From contig OY725498.1 of the NCBI GenBank assembly GCA_963281255.1, positions 4,340,001 through 4,404,000 of the forward strand: a DNA stretch of 64,000 nucleotides. The letters run 5' to 3'. The first letter of the stretch is position 1, and every line of letters begins with the position of its first letter. The DNA is from Aphrocallistes beatrix (taxonomy: Eukaryota; Porifera; Hexactinellida; Sceptrulophora; Aphrocallistidae). Shown one piece after another: positions 1 to 41,160 of the stretch. The notes under the pieces were generated by a model. That model had not been told where the DNA came from. It ran no database searches and saw nothing but the letters and a program-made list of their open reading frames with translations. The translations under genes and the position numbers were made by a program.

Positions 1-29357
<29,357 letters not shown>

Positions 29358-30632
29358 CTTTCTCAACAATCGCTGCAATTCTCACAGCTGTACATTGTAA
29401 TATTAACTTGTAGTTTCGATGTAGATAGTCTACTAACAACATCAGTTTTTAGAATTAGGATTTTCTTGTATATTGTTGCTCTTTCTGTTTATTTTGTGTG
29501 TGAGAAATTGATAATACTATGTTGTACTTGATGATTACTGTATTGGGGTGAGAGTATAAATACTATTTTTTTAAGACAGGGGATGGTGTATATAATATTG
29601 TAGAAATCGATTTTAATTTATAATTCTTGTCCTTAATTATCGGAGCTAAGGTATTGAAATTCTATATTACTACAATACATGTGTTTGATTGACTTAATAT
29701 AATACTTATTTTACATCATTTTCGATTGGACATTGGGTGCAGGTTAAAAAAATAAGTTTAAAAAAACGGGGGGTAATGGTTCGACTTTTCGAAAAAGGAA
29801 ATAGTTCGACTTTTTATCATTAGGATTAATGGTGGTTTTTATGCGACTATTTCCTTTTTTGGAAAGTCGAACTATTTCCGGTTTTTTTGCGAACTATTTC
29901 CACCATACCCTTGAGCAATTAGTAAGGAAGGCTATAAAAATAGGATTGACAAAATCATAGTGATAACTTTGCTGCCAAAAATTTAAAAAAAGTATGAAAA
30001 TAAAAACATTCATTTTGACAATAGATATCACTTTATCAGATTTTTGTTGTGTTGTAACATAATCAGGGTTGTATCTAGCCACCCCCCAGAAAATATTTTA
30101 GACCTCTTTTATCCTCCCCCCTGAGGTTCGGAAGTTTATCCAGCCCTGTAGTAGTCATCCCCTCAAGGGGGGTTAGCATCCTCTGAGATCCAGGACTGGA
30201 TCCAACCCTGGATATAATTGACATAATATGAAGAAATGATATTAACTACGACAGGACGTAGTACTATTGAAAATGCTATAAAATAATATAAAGTTCTAAA
30301 TAAGGCACTTCCGAGATGCGATAACCTCTGAGATCCAGCACAGGCGCCTACTCCAATAATGTTGCATCTCGGAGGTTCACCTGTATATTTAAGCACAAAA
30401 TATGAAACTTCTTAGTTTTATCAGACACTGTTTCAATAGCTGAAGTGCTAACCATATGAAATTGTATCCATTTAGTACTTTATTTGGAAGATAGTTGGTT
30501 ATTCTTAGAGCAAATACATTAGGCACACACTTTTAAGCTTTATGGACCATTTGTCTAATTTCTAAAGAACGGTTACTATTATTTTATATTAATCGCAACT
30601 CCCTATTATATTATACAACGTAGAGCTGTGAA
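29358..30632. other. Intergenic region between genes A and B
   Basis: The first 120 bp are the gene A 3' UTR, closely matched by the gene B 3' UTR at 39934-40050. A GGAAATAGTTCGACT repeat lies at about 29761-29910. A small inverted CCGAGATGC/GCATCTCGG pair is at 30315-30375. No clear AATAAA signal is seen near the gene A stop. Confidence 0.6.
29761..29910. repeat. R3 repeat (GGAAATAGTTCGAC), copy 1
   Basis: Contains several GGAAATAGTTCGACTTT and complementary GTCGAACTATTTCC segments around TTATCATTAGGATTAATGG. A shorter copy with clean palindromic ends is at 50161-50276, likewise just downstream of an RPTP gene. Confidence 0.7.
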
Positions 30633-30980
30633 ATGGAGCGACTGCGGATTCTGATTTTGATATTTGTAAGTTGATTGAAATACTTATTTGTATGTTTATT
30701 ACATTGAATATTGAACGATATATCATTTATCGAGAATTATTCTGGAACTGTCATGGGAAGAAGAACATCCCATTTCTTTTATTCTATAAGGTTGAAAATA
30801 TTACCACCCTGGGGGGAGTTACTTAAGCATATATTAAATCAAGTTGGACTCTATCTCGCTCAAGATAAATTAATCACACATGTATTCATAATTAAAAAGA
30901 ATTTTTATCAAACTTGTCTATTTACTCTAATAACATTCTTTAGGGATTATTGATTAGCTGCAGATTCAACCAATGTCAAG
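30633..30980 (+). other. Gene B signal-peptide exons
   Basis: Two short exons, 30633-30665 (33 bp, phase 0 donor GTAAGT) and 30944-30980 (37 bp, phase 1 donor), encode a hydrophobic leader of about 23 residues that joins in frame to the first FN3 exon at 31500. Both are below the size normally found by ORF scanning. They show where gene B starts and that it is not just the tail of gene A. Upstream I see no convincing TATA box; the stretch 30540-30632 is AT-rich. Confidence 0.85.
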
Positions 30981-33900
30981 GTAAAACATGTACTGACATG
31001 CAAAAATATGTCCTGAAATATGGAAGCTTAAGTTCCACGCTTCAGTATATATTTTAATCATGTTAATTCATCTTGATAATGATTATAAAGTAATTTTGTC
31101 TTCTTTCCCAATTATAATGATAATATACATTTATATAGCGCAGATTCCATATTAATATGTTCAAGTGCGCTATACACACCTTTTTCACAAAAGGGGTATT
31201 TTAAACTAGAAGCTCTTAACGATTAGTAAACCATAGATATGCAATGCCACTGCATTTATTAGAAAGCTAGTTACAGAATATATGTAGGGAAGTTGATTCA
31301 AGATATTAGTATAACAGTGACAATTAATTAAATAAATGATATCATTGCCTTAGCCGAAACAACGAAATTCGGTGTGAAATTATATTTTCAGTAGAAATTC
31401 GGTATCGGTAAATTTCTGGTTTCACTATTATAGCTACTGTAGGATAACTCATAATTAAGTGCAAGTAGGATTAGAATTACAGTTTATTTTCTTTCTTAGC
31501 TCCTTCCAGACCTCCGATGGATATTACTGTTCGTGCAATCAATAGCACAGCACTGAATATCACCTGGATACTACCACCTAGAGATTATCATAATGGAACT
31601 CTATTGAATTTAACAATCTTGTATAAGGGTATAGATCTAGATATGAGCGCAAGAAATGTAATAATTCCAATAACAAATACAAATAGTACTTCTTCAAATA
31701 GCACTTCTGCAAATAGCACTTCTTCAAATAGCACTTCTGTAGAGTATTATATACTCTCTAACTTACAAGAATATGTGAACTATTCAATCAGTTTAAGAAT
31801 CATAAATGTAATAGGAATAAGTCCTTCAAGCGATACAGTATTTGAAAGAACTTTAGCTGCAAGTAAGATTATAACTTAGCTAATTACATGTAACAGAAAG
31901 TAACGAGTACATAATTAGATAATATATTTTCTGTACATATATAGTCCCTGCTGCTACTCCTCAGAATGTAACTACAGAAACTCTCTCTACTACTTCTATC
32001 CGTATTAGATGGTACCCTCCTCCTCGAATAGATCAGAATGGACGAATAATAGTGTACAATATCAGCTATACTGGACAACTATTCGATACCACAACACAAT
32101 ACATTTATGTGAGTACATCGAATGTCTATCCAGCAGTAGACCCTGTCTATCTCAACATAACAGGATTAGAAGAATACAACAATTATACAATCAGTGTGAG
32201 TGCTTTCAATACAGTAGGAGCTAGTGACTTCACACCTGAAGTAGTACAGATAACGAATATTGCAGGTAATTATCCAATTTATACTACTTTAGAAAAGCGT
32301 GGGGTTCAAAAACTCTTTTCTGGTTTATTCATACGTTCATCACATCACTGTCTTTCTAGCTCCATCAATGCCACCCAGTATCATTACCATTTCACCTGGA
32401 ACTAGAAGTATAACGATCACGTGGACTCCACCACCTGGTATTGATCAGAACGGAGTAATCAGAAGTTACACAATATTCCATCCATCCAATCTATTCCAGA
32501 GTACAATCAGTCAACAAACAACTTATTCTGTACCAGGACCAACATATCCTGCTGATGAGAATATTGTTTTCACAATTGATAATCTTGAAGAGTTCGTCAA
32601 TTATGATATCTCTATACTAGCAAATACAGTGGCTAGTGGACCTACAACTACTCCTCCCATGACAGTAGTGACAATGCAAGCAGGTATATATTCATTTACA
32701 TACTGATAATTATAATTTCATAATATATATAGACTTTTTTGTCGTTTTGAGATTGGTCATGAGTTAACATTTGCAACTGAGGTACTGGATTATATCTATT
32801 GTAGAGTAAATTAGAAGAGAAAGTTGCAGATGATTCTATATTTTAAAACAAGATACAATTGCGTCTGATAAACTTCATCTAAATAAAAGAAAGTAATATT
32901 TAATAGAATTTGTTGCAAGCATAGAATATCATTTCTGGAGTTTTCAAGTCACATTGAAATAATAACCAATTTTGAACCTTGAAAATGTTGTTTGAAGGTT
33001 TTAGACAATATGGTAAACTTTAAGTTTACAGGGTGTCTCAAAAGTTCTGCAACAAATGTTGCTGATGTATTATACATAGACAAATAGATCGAATATCCGA
33101 TACCTCTTTTTGATCAAAAAATAGGGAGGATTATCTTAATTATTTTGCATTCCCAATGGCCTGCTTTTCTCAATTTATTTGCAATGATGGATTATATATA
33201 TCGTTGTCTCATAAACAATATTTTTTATCTCAATAAAAAAACTCGTATCCATGGTACTTTTTACGGCTATACTTAAAAATACTCGATCTTATCGAATATT
33301 TCTGTTGCATAAATCAAAAGCAATAATATTATATTAGTATTATGAACCAATTACAGAATATAGAAGTGATTAATGCAATATTTCATCAGAAAAATTGAGA
33401 TCTTCAAACTTGACACTTTTGAGTTCCAAATTTTGTAGTCAATGGTATGTAGTTATTTAAAATTTTATAAGAAATATCTTTTGCGTAATGAGTTGAGCTA
33501 ATATCTATGCAAGAAGGGTGCTAGATTTCATTTATGGAGGCTAATTTGGACTAAAACCAAGTGATCTTAGTCAAATTAACAAAGTAAAATTGGGTGTTGC
33601 AGAACTTTTGAGACACCCTATATATCTAAGCTTAAAATCAATAAAAAGGAAATTTTAATAATACTCAATCTAAATAAATTTAATTGAGATTCCTATTTGA
33701 TCTTACATTTAAGATAAATACAATAGTTTATGGTATTTGTAATTTAGTACCTGGTGCTCCAATACTTCTGATAGCAACATCTAACATTCCAACTGAATTA
33801 TGTATCTCATGGCGAATTCCTCAACAAATTGTACAGAATGGATTAATCGAGAGCTATTTTGTGAATCTATCAACTATTCAAAATAACTTCGCTAGAAGTT

Positions 33901-34952
33901 TCATAGGATTCACTCCGGTATATCCAGCACCAGTAGTCGATTTAAGTACTTGCTTCAATGATGTGGAGGAAGGTTTGAGTTATACAGTTAGTGTGAGGGC
34001 TGTAAATGGAGCTGGAATGGGAGCTTCAAGTAACAGCAGATCAGTAACTACTGCTTCAGGTTTGTGAATTTAACTATTGGATATTAACTATAAGTATTAC
34101 GTTTTATTAATTAACAAGCACGCTTCGCTTGCTTGCGCTGCGCGACTGGCGGACACTTTATGTCCGCCTGTGGTCACCATTGTTTAATTATATGGGAGAT
34201 AACATCTCTAAATACGTCTATCCTACTGCTATAATCGATATCGCACGGAAAATCACCAAATTGATTGTTGATTTTTAAATTTTGATGCGTAATGATGACG
34301 TCATAACAGAGTGATGAGTCATCATTTTTTGATGAAAATTTTATGATATTTGAAATACAGTCGACTCCGCTTAATAGGGCCACATCGGTCAGAGGACATT
34401 TTGCCCCGATTAAGCGGAGAACCCTATTAACCGAAAATATTTTGTATTAGCTTCTATGTGTGAGAGCTATTCCGGTCCTGCCAAAAGTGGCCCGATTAAG
34501 CGGTTGACCCGATTAAACAGTGGCCCTATTAAGCGGAGTCGACTGTATATTAATATACACATTCTATTAAACTTTCAGCCTTCTATCACCTAAAATGGCT
34601 GAGTTATGGTCGAAAAAAGTGAAATTTCTAATTATAAAAAGGTGATAATGACGTCATAATTCCATGATGAGTCGACATTTTCGTCTGAGCTCAGAACTTA
34701 GTGGAGCCATAGCCAAAAGACTCCCACATGCCAAAAATCAGCTTTTTGTGCCTAGCAGTTTCTTCAATCAATTCGTTACAGATATATATGTATATGTATA
34801 CAGTGGAATTCGCTTATTAGCAACTCCCTTATTAGCAATATTGTTCTATTAGCAACCAATCTTCAGGTCCCAGGTGAAGATTTTGTGTTAATTCTGTTCC
34901 CTTATTAGCAACCATTTTATGAGCAAAACTCGAGTCGCTAATAAGCGAATTC

Positions 34953-35034
<82 letters not shown>

Positions 35035-38000
35035 ATCGAGTTTTAATAGTAAGGATAATTGAAAATAAATGAATTAATAAATAATAATCTTCTAATTAAC
35101 ATTCTAATAATTGTGTAGCTCTTCCGGACCCTAATGTTCAACCTTTTGATCCAGCTGATGTAAACGTGACCTTTCCAAGTCCTACATCATTCTCACTTGC
35201 ATTGCCTATCATTCCAGAAACAATACTTAATGGACCACTCACCGGTTATGTGTGTGTATATCAAGGCTCTCTGTCTCTGGCTAGTCTAACAGGTTCTTCA
35301 AGAAGAAGGAGAAGTGATGACATAGTAGCCATGACGGACATACTGACTCAGAATTTTCCTGCAGATTCTCAGACAATTACCTTAGGCGATATACTACCAA
35401 ACTATAATTATGTAGTGGATGTATCTGCATCCACTTCTGCGGGTCAAACTCCTAGCGTTAGAATAATGCCTAGTCCATTACCAGCAATAGGTAAGAATTA
35501 CTGTTCAAGAATGGTAAAATTGAAGCCAAAAATAACAAGTGTGTAAAGTTCAATGACACTTTTTAAAATATTTAAAATATTTAAATGATGGGTTAGAGTG
35601 TAACCTATTTGTACCTTGTCTAGGTCCTTCTGGTCCACCAATCAGCATAGCTTTGACAGTTCTATCTCCAACTATGATCCGAATTAACTGGGTCAATGAC
35701 TTTACAACACTAAATGGTCCTTTAGTACGATTCAACATATTTTACAGAATTCCCCATAAATCTACATCTACAAGAATACAATTCACTCCTACGGATGTGG
35801 TAGGACCTTTTAATGAAACCATTACAGAGCTGATGACTAATCAAGAATATGTAGTTACTATTAACGTAGAAAACAGTGTAGGCCAAAGTCCAAACTCGGC
35901 TGAACTTAGAGCCACAACGGATACAAATCCAGGTCAGTGAATTTAATAATAAACAATTGAAATAAATTAATTTCCTGTTCAGGAGGTAGGCAGAAAATTA
36001 TTATAAATGCTTTTTAAAAATTTGTGACATAATATTTTAGTACATTTATTTCTTTAGATACAGGGGATTCTGTTGGTGCAATAATTGGTGGATTGATCGT
36101 TGTAATAGTAATACTAGCAGTAGTGATCGCCACACTTACTGTATTGATGATATTGTTAATTCGATGGAGGTAAGATATAATGGAAAATCATACCACACAG
36201 TATATTTACATTTTATTGTAATTTATATGTGCATTCTAAGTTTCTGTTATTTTATTGGCTTTATGATCAAAATAATATAAATATGCCTTCGTGAATGTAA
36301 GTAAATAACAATATATATTTGCTAGAAAACGCAAAGAATCTAACGATGAAAGTCGTATAATAATTCCCAATACGATTCCTTCTATAGAAGGTGAGAACAA
36401 ACAATGATACCTTACATATCGTTCGGATATACTCGAATATTCATGGGTACTTTTAGATCAAAGCAATCAAAACCAGATAAGTGTAGACAGTCGACCCAAC
36501 CAATTGAGACAACCAGTAGAAATGAAGACTCCTGTTCCTGTGGAAAAATTCGCCAAATATATTGAAGAGATGAGCGAAAATGACAAATTAAAATTCCATG
36601 AGGAATATATGGTATAATTTTAAATTATTTTGCAAAATTTATTAAAGAGAAGATTTTAATATTTTAACTTAGAGTATTCCAAATCCATCACACACTACTG
36701 GTATATGTTCAATATCTTCAAATCAGGATAAAAACAGATACAAAGATATCAGAACATGTAAGTAGGGACTGTGAGTTAGAAAATAAAAATATAAAATTTA
36801 ATATTGTTTCCTATCTAGATGATCATTCTCGAGTAATTCTTGATAAGCTAGATGGAGATGAACATTCTGATTATATCAACGCAAATTTTATGAATGTAAG
36901 TTTCCAAAATTTTTACAGTTTATACATGATATGATCACTATACACTCTAATCACATACAAATATATCTACAGGGATATTATAAAAAGGATGAATATATTG
37001 CAACACAAGGTGAAGAATTACACTACCATTGAAATGAGTCTCGCTATTTCTTATTTTTTGGTCATCATTTCGCCAATGGACATTGGTGTGATTCAGTGTT
37101 TTCGTGAAGTAAACTTACATTCAATCAATGTGTATGTTAGTACAACTTGAAATGTTCATCTATTTAAACAAATTACTACTAATTTTTGACAAATAGACAG
37201 AGAAATATGTTTTTTAAAAGAGGTCTATTTTACTATAACAGTTCTTTAGGTCAATTTACGAAATCAACAATCGACAGAATCGACAATATATACATTGAAT
37301 TATATTTTTTAAATATTTGTTACTTTATATCGTGATTTATATTTGTATCATAGGACCACTTGATAACACGATCGCAGATTTCTGGAGAATGGCTTGGGAC
37401 TGGAAAGTATCGACAGTCGTCATGTTGACAAAATGCGAGGAGATTGGAAAGGTACGCTATTAGACCTTCTTTGTGGTAATTTTATTTTCATTATTCGAAC
37501 TTTTTATTCTCATTCTAGAGAAAATGCAGTCAGTACTGGCCAGATAACGGTACCACTTGTTATTCCTTCTACGATTCTGCCGGTTACTCTAATGAATTTG
37601 TCCAAGTCACTCTCGATCAAGAGACCGTCTATGCTCACTACGTTATCCGTGAGCTAACATTCTCAAAGGTAACTACGTAGTATTGTTAAATAGAACTTAT
37701 TGTGGAGTTAAGAATCTATCATAGCTCTTCGACAAGTGATCCGGGCCAATATTCAAGGGGAGAGATATTATTTTTTCAGATACAGTCGACTCCGCTTAAT
37801 AGGGTCATATCGGTCAGATAACTTTTTGGCTCTATTAAGCGGAGAACCCTATTAACCGAAAATATTTGGATTAGCTTCTATGTGTTAGTACTATTCCAGT
37901 ACTGCTAAAAGTGACCCGATTAAACGGTTGGCCGATTAGCCAGTGGTCCTATTATTAAGCGGAGCCGATTGTATTTGTATGCCTTTGTTTAGGTCTACAC

Positions 38001-39933
38001 TCCAAACCAACAGAGAAAAATAAGACAGTGGCAGTATACCAGTTGGACAGAAGTGGGAGTGCCTGAGAACAAAACATCTCTGTTAAAATTTGTACAAAAA
38101 GTGCACCAATCACATCCTCAAGATTCTGGACCAATGATAGTTCATTGCAGGTGATTATAAATATTAATTGGTGAATGTGTGAATTCGCACATCACCAAAT
38201 AATATTTGTAATCAATAATCAATGTTTTATAATTTTGGATATAGTGGTGGTGCTGGTAGAACAGGAATTTTCATCACACTCGGCTTTATGATGCCAATGA
38301 TCAGAATACAGTCATTAGTCGATGTGTATAACTTTGTAAAACGGATGCGAGACTGTAGAAATAGAATGGTACAAGTCGAAGTAAGTGAACCAATAAATAA
38401 TACAATAAAATGTACAAGTCAGTAAAACAGCACATGTTACCACCAGGATCAGTATGTGTTCATCCATGAAGCACTGCTAGAGTTCATTCAACATGGTGAT
38501 ACAGAAGTATCCGGAGAAGATTTGGATACATACTTCAGGTAGAAAACCAACATAATTGAATATCATCTCATTTGATATTAATTTTAATTTTAAATAATTA
38601 ATTTTCGCAGAAAGCTTGAATCTGAAGAAGAAAATGGTGTATCTAAATTGTTAACACAGTTCAAGGTATTTTTTTATGTTAATTAAATAAAATAGAAATT
38701 TCTGCCCTCAGGCATAGTATTATTTCCAGAGGATCCTTTTATCCTATATATCTTGTGCTGTAGATAATACTTCAAATTTATTTTAGTGTTTGAGTTTAAC
38801 AGTGAAGCAAACAGAGTATAGTATCGCTCAATCACAGGAGAATGTGTCGAAGAACAGATATGCCAACATTATACCTTGTAATTAATATGATATCTGCTTG
38901 AATTAGATTTAGATGACAATTTTTATGGATTTTTACAAATTTAGATAACACAAAGAGAGTGAAACTAGCATCAATAGGTCCAAAAAGTTCAGATTATATA
39001 AATGCAAGCTATATAGATGTGAGTTGGCAGAAGTTACGCTAATCCCATAGTAAATTCATTAATATTTAAAATCTATTAGGGATATTGGATGAAAAATGCA
39101 TTCATTGCAACCCAAGGTCCAATACAATCTACAATAGAAGACTTCTGGAGAATGGTTTGGGAGCAGAATACACATACTATCGTCATGCTAACTTTAGAAG
39201 TGGAGGCAGGAAGGGTAAGTCTGATAAATCATACTTCAAACTAAAATACACTATTCAATGCCCTTTTATAGGAGCGCTGTTCGCCCTATTGGCCTAAAGA
39301 GTCGCTTGAATGCTACGGTCAGATAATGGTAGATCAGTTATGTAGCAGAAACGATGACCTAAACGATTTCACTGTTCATGACTTCAAAGTAACACATATG
39401 AAAGAGAACAGGTCCCGTAAAGTTTGCCATTACCAGTATACCGGTTGGCAAGAGAGAGAAATGCCAGATTCTGCTATCGGTTTGAATAATATGATTGGCG
39501 ATATTGACGCCTGGCAGCGAAGAGTTAACCCTGCACACCCTATTGTAGTTCACTGTAGGTAGGTCTCCAATACACTGCTTATGTGAATAATATAATACTG
39601 GTAACATTTCTACGAATGCACTCTTCCTTTTAGTGCTGGAGTTGGGCGTACTGGGGTTTTCATAGCCATATACAATATGCTGGCGAGTGTACGTCACGAA
39701 AATACCGTTGATGTGTTCAGTACTGTTAGAACGATGGGTTATCAACGGCCAGCCATGGTACAGACTGCAGTAAGTACTTGTACTAATTCTACAATTTGAA
39801 CTTTTTATTTACATTTCAATCATGTTTACTAAACGTTTCTTTTCTCATTTAGACGCAATATCGATTCTGCTACTTGGCTCTGATAGAATTTCTCAGCAAT
39901 TCCTCTAGCTTGTATCAAAATATCAAAATATAA
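30633..39933 (+). CDS. Gene B: six-FN3 receptor protein tyrosine phosphatase (complete, 26 exons)
   Basis: A complete RPTP paralogue of gene A. Exons: 30633-30665, 30944-30980, 31500-31862, 31945-32265, 32360-32683, 33748-34059, 35119-35490, 35624-35932, 36058-36169, 36326-36390, 36457-36611, 36673-36757, 36819-36895, 36973-37009, 37354-37451, 37519-37668, 37993-38150, 38245-38380, 38447-38538, 38611-38665, 38787-38877, 38945-39018, 39080-39214, 39272-39558, 39634-39769, 39853-39933. The sum is 4095 bp, 1364 residues plus TAA. Residues 1-23 are a signal peptide ([11 protein letters not shown] then GLLIS), which sets the start. FN3 domains span about 24-690, the TM helix 696-724, D1 about 750-1040 and D2 about 1060-1364. 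D1 has Cys1002 and Arg1008 but Trp968-Thr969-Glu970 where WPD is expected, and [11 protein letters not shown]2 has Trp1256-Gln1257-Glu1258 and [10 protein letters not shown] with Cys1292. Neither domain has the general-acid Asp, so activity may be low. Confidence 0.92.
30981..31499 (+). other. Gene B intron 2
   Basis: 519 bp between signal-peptide exon 2 and the first FN3 exon. A TATAGCGCAGATTCCATATT...AAGTGCGCTATA segment (31136-31174) forms an imperfect inverted repeat. Nothing else is identified. Confidence 0.5.
31682..31740 (+). repeat. In-frame sequon minisatellite in gene B FN3-1
   Basis: Four 15-bp units (AATAGCACTTCTTCA-like) encode repeated Asn-Ser-Thr-Ser-Ser/Ala. The gene A homologue at about 18836-18855 has one unit, so exon 31500-31862 is 45 bp (three units) longer and gains three predicted N-glycosylation sites. 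Confidence 0.9.
33029..33620. mobile_element. mariner/Tc1-like non-autonomous element
   Basis: Perfect 24-bp inverted repeats at 33030-33053 and 33596-33619 (AGGGTGTCTCAAAAGTTC...), flanked by TA. 592 bp without a transposase-like ORF. It lies in gene B intron 32684-33747. Confidence 0.88.
34358..34545. mobile_element. pogo-like MITE, CAGTCGACTCCGC family, copy 1
   Basis: 188 bp with ends CAGTCGACTCCGCTTAATAG and the complement, TA on both sides. Other copies: 37783-37971, 40977-41160, 49330-49498. Internal GTGGCCCGATTAAGCGG motifs recur. Confidence 0.88.
34801..34955. mobile_element. pogo-like MITE, CAGTGGAATTCGC type
   Basis: About 155 bp with ends CAGTGGAATTCGCTTATTAG and CTAATAAGCGAATTCCACT. 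The left flank is TA; the right end runs into a TA dinucleotide tract, so the last bases are uncertain. Confidence 0.78.
34955..35030. repeat. Microsatellite (TA)n then (GA)n
   Basis: About 42 bp of alternating TA followed by about 33 bp of alternating GA, directly after the MITE at 34801-34955 and inside R1 copy 5. Confidence 0.97.
37010..37353 (+). other. Gene B intron, no feature seen
   Basis: 344 bp within D1, between the [10 protein letters not shown] exon and the DFWRMAWDW exon. The gene A counterpart is only 71 bp (26228-26298). Nothing identifiable in the extra sequence. Confidence 0.5.
37783..37971. mobile_element. pogo-like MITE, CAGTCGACTCCGC family, copy 2
   Basis: 189 bp, TA-flanked, in gene B intron 37669-37992, with its right end only about 20 bp before the acceptor. 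The right terminus is slightly decayed (GGAGCCGATTG). Confidence 0.83.
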
Positions 39934-40456
39934 CTTTCTCAACAATCGCTGCAATTCTCACAGCTGTACATGATAATATTAACTTGTAGCTTCGATGTAG
40001 ATAGTCTCCTAACAACATCAGTTTTTATTAGGATTTTCTTGTATGTAGTACTTGTATATGCTTTTTATTTTTGTGTGTGAGGAATTGATAATTTACTTTG
40101 ATAAACTGGTTGGCTATTACGTTGGGGATAAACATTATATTTGCTATGTATGATTATATAAAGCAACTCACGGATGGGGTAAGACGGCTCCACACTAGAT
40201 TCAGTACAGAGAATGGTTCTGCCTACTCCAATTTTCGAACTCCTCATCCTTTTGGCACCAATTCCAACATCTAAGAGACAGAGCGTGAACTTTAAAAAGG
40301 CTATTTCAAACATTAAAGACATTTCAATAAGTCTTGGTAGACATTATTTTAAAAGCAATCAATTTGAGAATAAGGATTATGATCCAGGGAGACTAGGGAA
40401 ATTAAGGAAATTAGTCATTTTTTGAATAAAAAGGAGGATAGCGCCGACTGCAGGGG

Positions 40457-40539
40457 TATCAGAAGTGGGAATCGAACCCACGCGTGAAAATCACAATAGA
40501 TCCTAAGTCAATCACCTTAAACCACTCGGTCATTCTGGA
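40457..40539 (-). tRNA. tRNA-Leu (anticodon UAG)-like, slightly degenerate
   Basis: Read on the minus strand: an ACC/GGT D-stem with GAGTGGTTTAA loop, an anticodon loop CTTAGGA (UAG, reading CUA), a long variable arm with a GTGA/TCAC hairpin as in class II tRNAs, and a perfect T-arm GTGGG-TTCGATT-CCCAC. The acceptor stem pairs at only five of seven positions (both outermost pairs fail), and the anticodon stem has one T-T mismatch. It could be a weak functional gene, a tRNA pseudogene or a tRNA-derived SINE head. No T-run terminator directly follows, and no encoded CCA is seen. Confidence 0.6.
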
Positions 40540-40821
40540 AGTAGCAGCAAGCAAAGCCTCCTTAATTTAAGCCATATGCAAAACCTATTTATCTACCCGT
40601 GCAGAGATAGGAATTGAGATGTGGTTGCATAGGAGAAAGTTGAAGAAGTAACTATATACCACTATACTTGAGTATACAATCATATGAATATTAATAATAT
40701 TATCCGGATTTTCCATGGGGGTTCATTCTATTTATAGTAGAGACACCGCATATTATGGTTTCCCCGCCCAAAATGACTTTGTGAGTTCGCAAAATCCTTA
40801 GTCCAGATTCATATATTAAGT

Positions 40822-40954
40822 CAGTGGTTCTCAACCTTTTTCACTCTGAATCCACCTTACCAATTTTCTTCAATCATACGGATCCCTTTTCATAACCATA
40901 ATATAAAGTGCGGACCCCTAATACAATCTACGGAACCCGGGTTGAGAACCACTG
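40822..40954. mobile_element. hAT MITE (CAGTGGTTCTCAACC ends)
   Basis: 133 bp with ends CAGTGGTTCTCAACC and GGTTGAGAACCACTG, flanked by TATTAAGT at 40814-40821 and 40955-40962. The terminus matches the well-known animal hAT/Charlie-type end. Confidence 0.92.
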
Positions 40955-40976
40955 TATTAAGTAAAACAGAGTAAAA

Positions 40977-41160
40977 CAGACTCCGCTTAATAGGACCACA
41001 TCGATCAGATAACTTTTTGGCTCGATTAAGCAGAGAACCCTATAAACCGAAAAAATTTGTATTAGCTTCTATGTGTTAGTATTATTCCGGTACTGCCAAA
41101 AGTGACCCGATTAAACGGTTGGCCCGATTAACCGGTGGTCCTATTAAGCGGAGTCGACTG
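40977..41160. mobile_element. pogo-like MITE, CAGTCGACTCCGC family, copy 3
   Basis: Right end GCGGAGTCGACTG followed by TA. The left end is decayed (CAGACTCCGC) and adjoins a duplicated GTAAAACAGA. Body as in the other copies. Confidence 0.8.

Larger units (their letters stand above)
34104..35055 (-). mobile_element. R1 copy 5 with two nested MITEs
   Basis: A reverse R1 copy from CAAGCACGCTTCGCTTGC to ATTAATCGAGTTTTAATAGTAAGG, interrupted by the elements at 34358-34545 and 34801-34955 and by a dinucleotide tract. The gene A paralogous intron (23500-23535) shows the joined empty site (TTTTATTAATTAATGATTGG), so R1 behaves as a mobile element. Class unknown. Confidence 0.8.
31500..35932 (+). 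other. Gene B FN3 exons 1-6 (classes j, a, k, l, m, n)
   Basis: Six phase 1-1 FN3 exons: 31500-31862, 31945-32265, 32360-32683, 33748-34059, 35119-35490, 35624-35932. Their order matches gene A exons 27 (j), 28 (a), 31/32 (k), 33 (l), 34 (m) and 35 (n), without the g and h exons. Exon j is 45 bp longer than its gene A counterpart because of an in-frame minisatellite. Intron flanks are also similar to gene A, which points to a segmental duplication of the 3' part of A. Confidence 0.9.
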
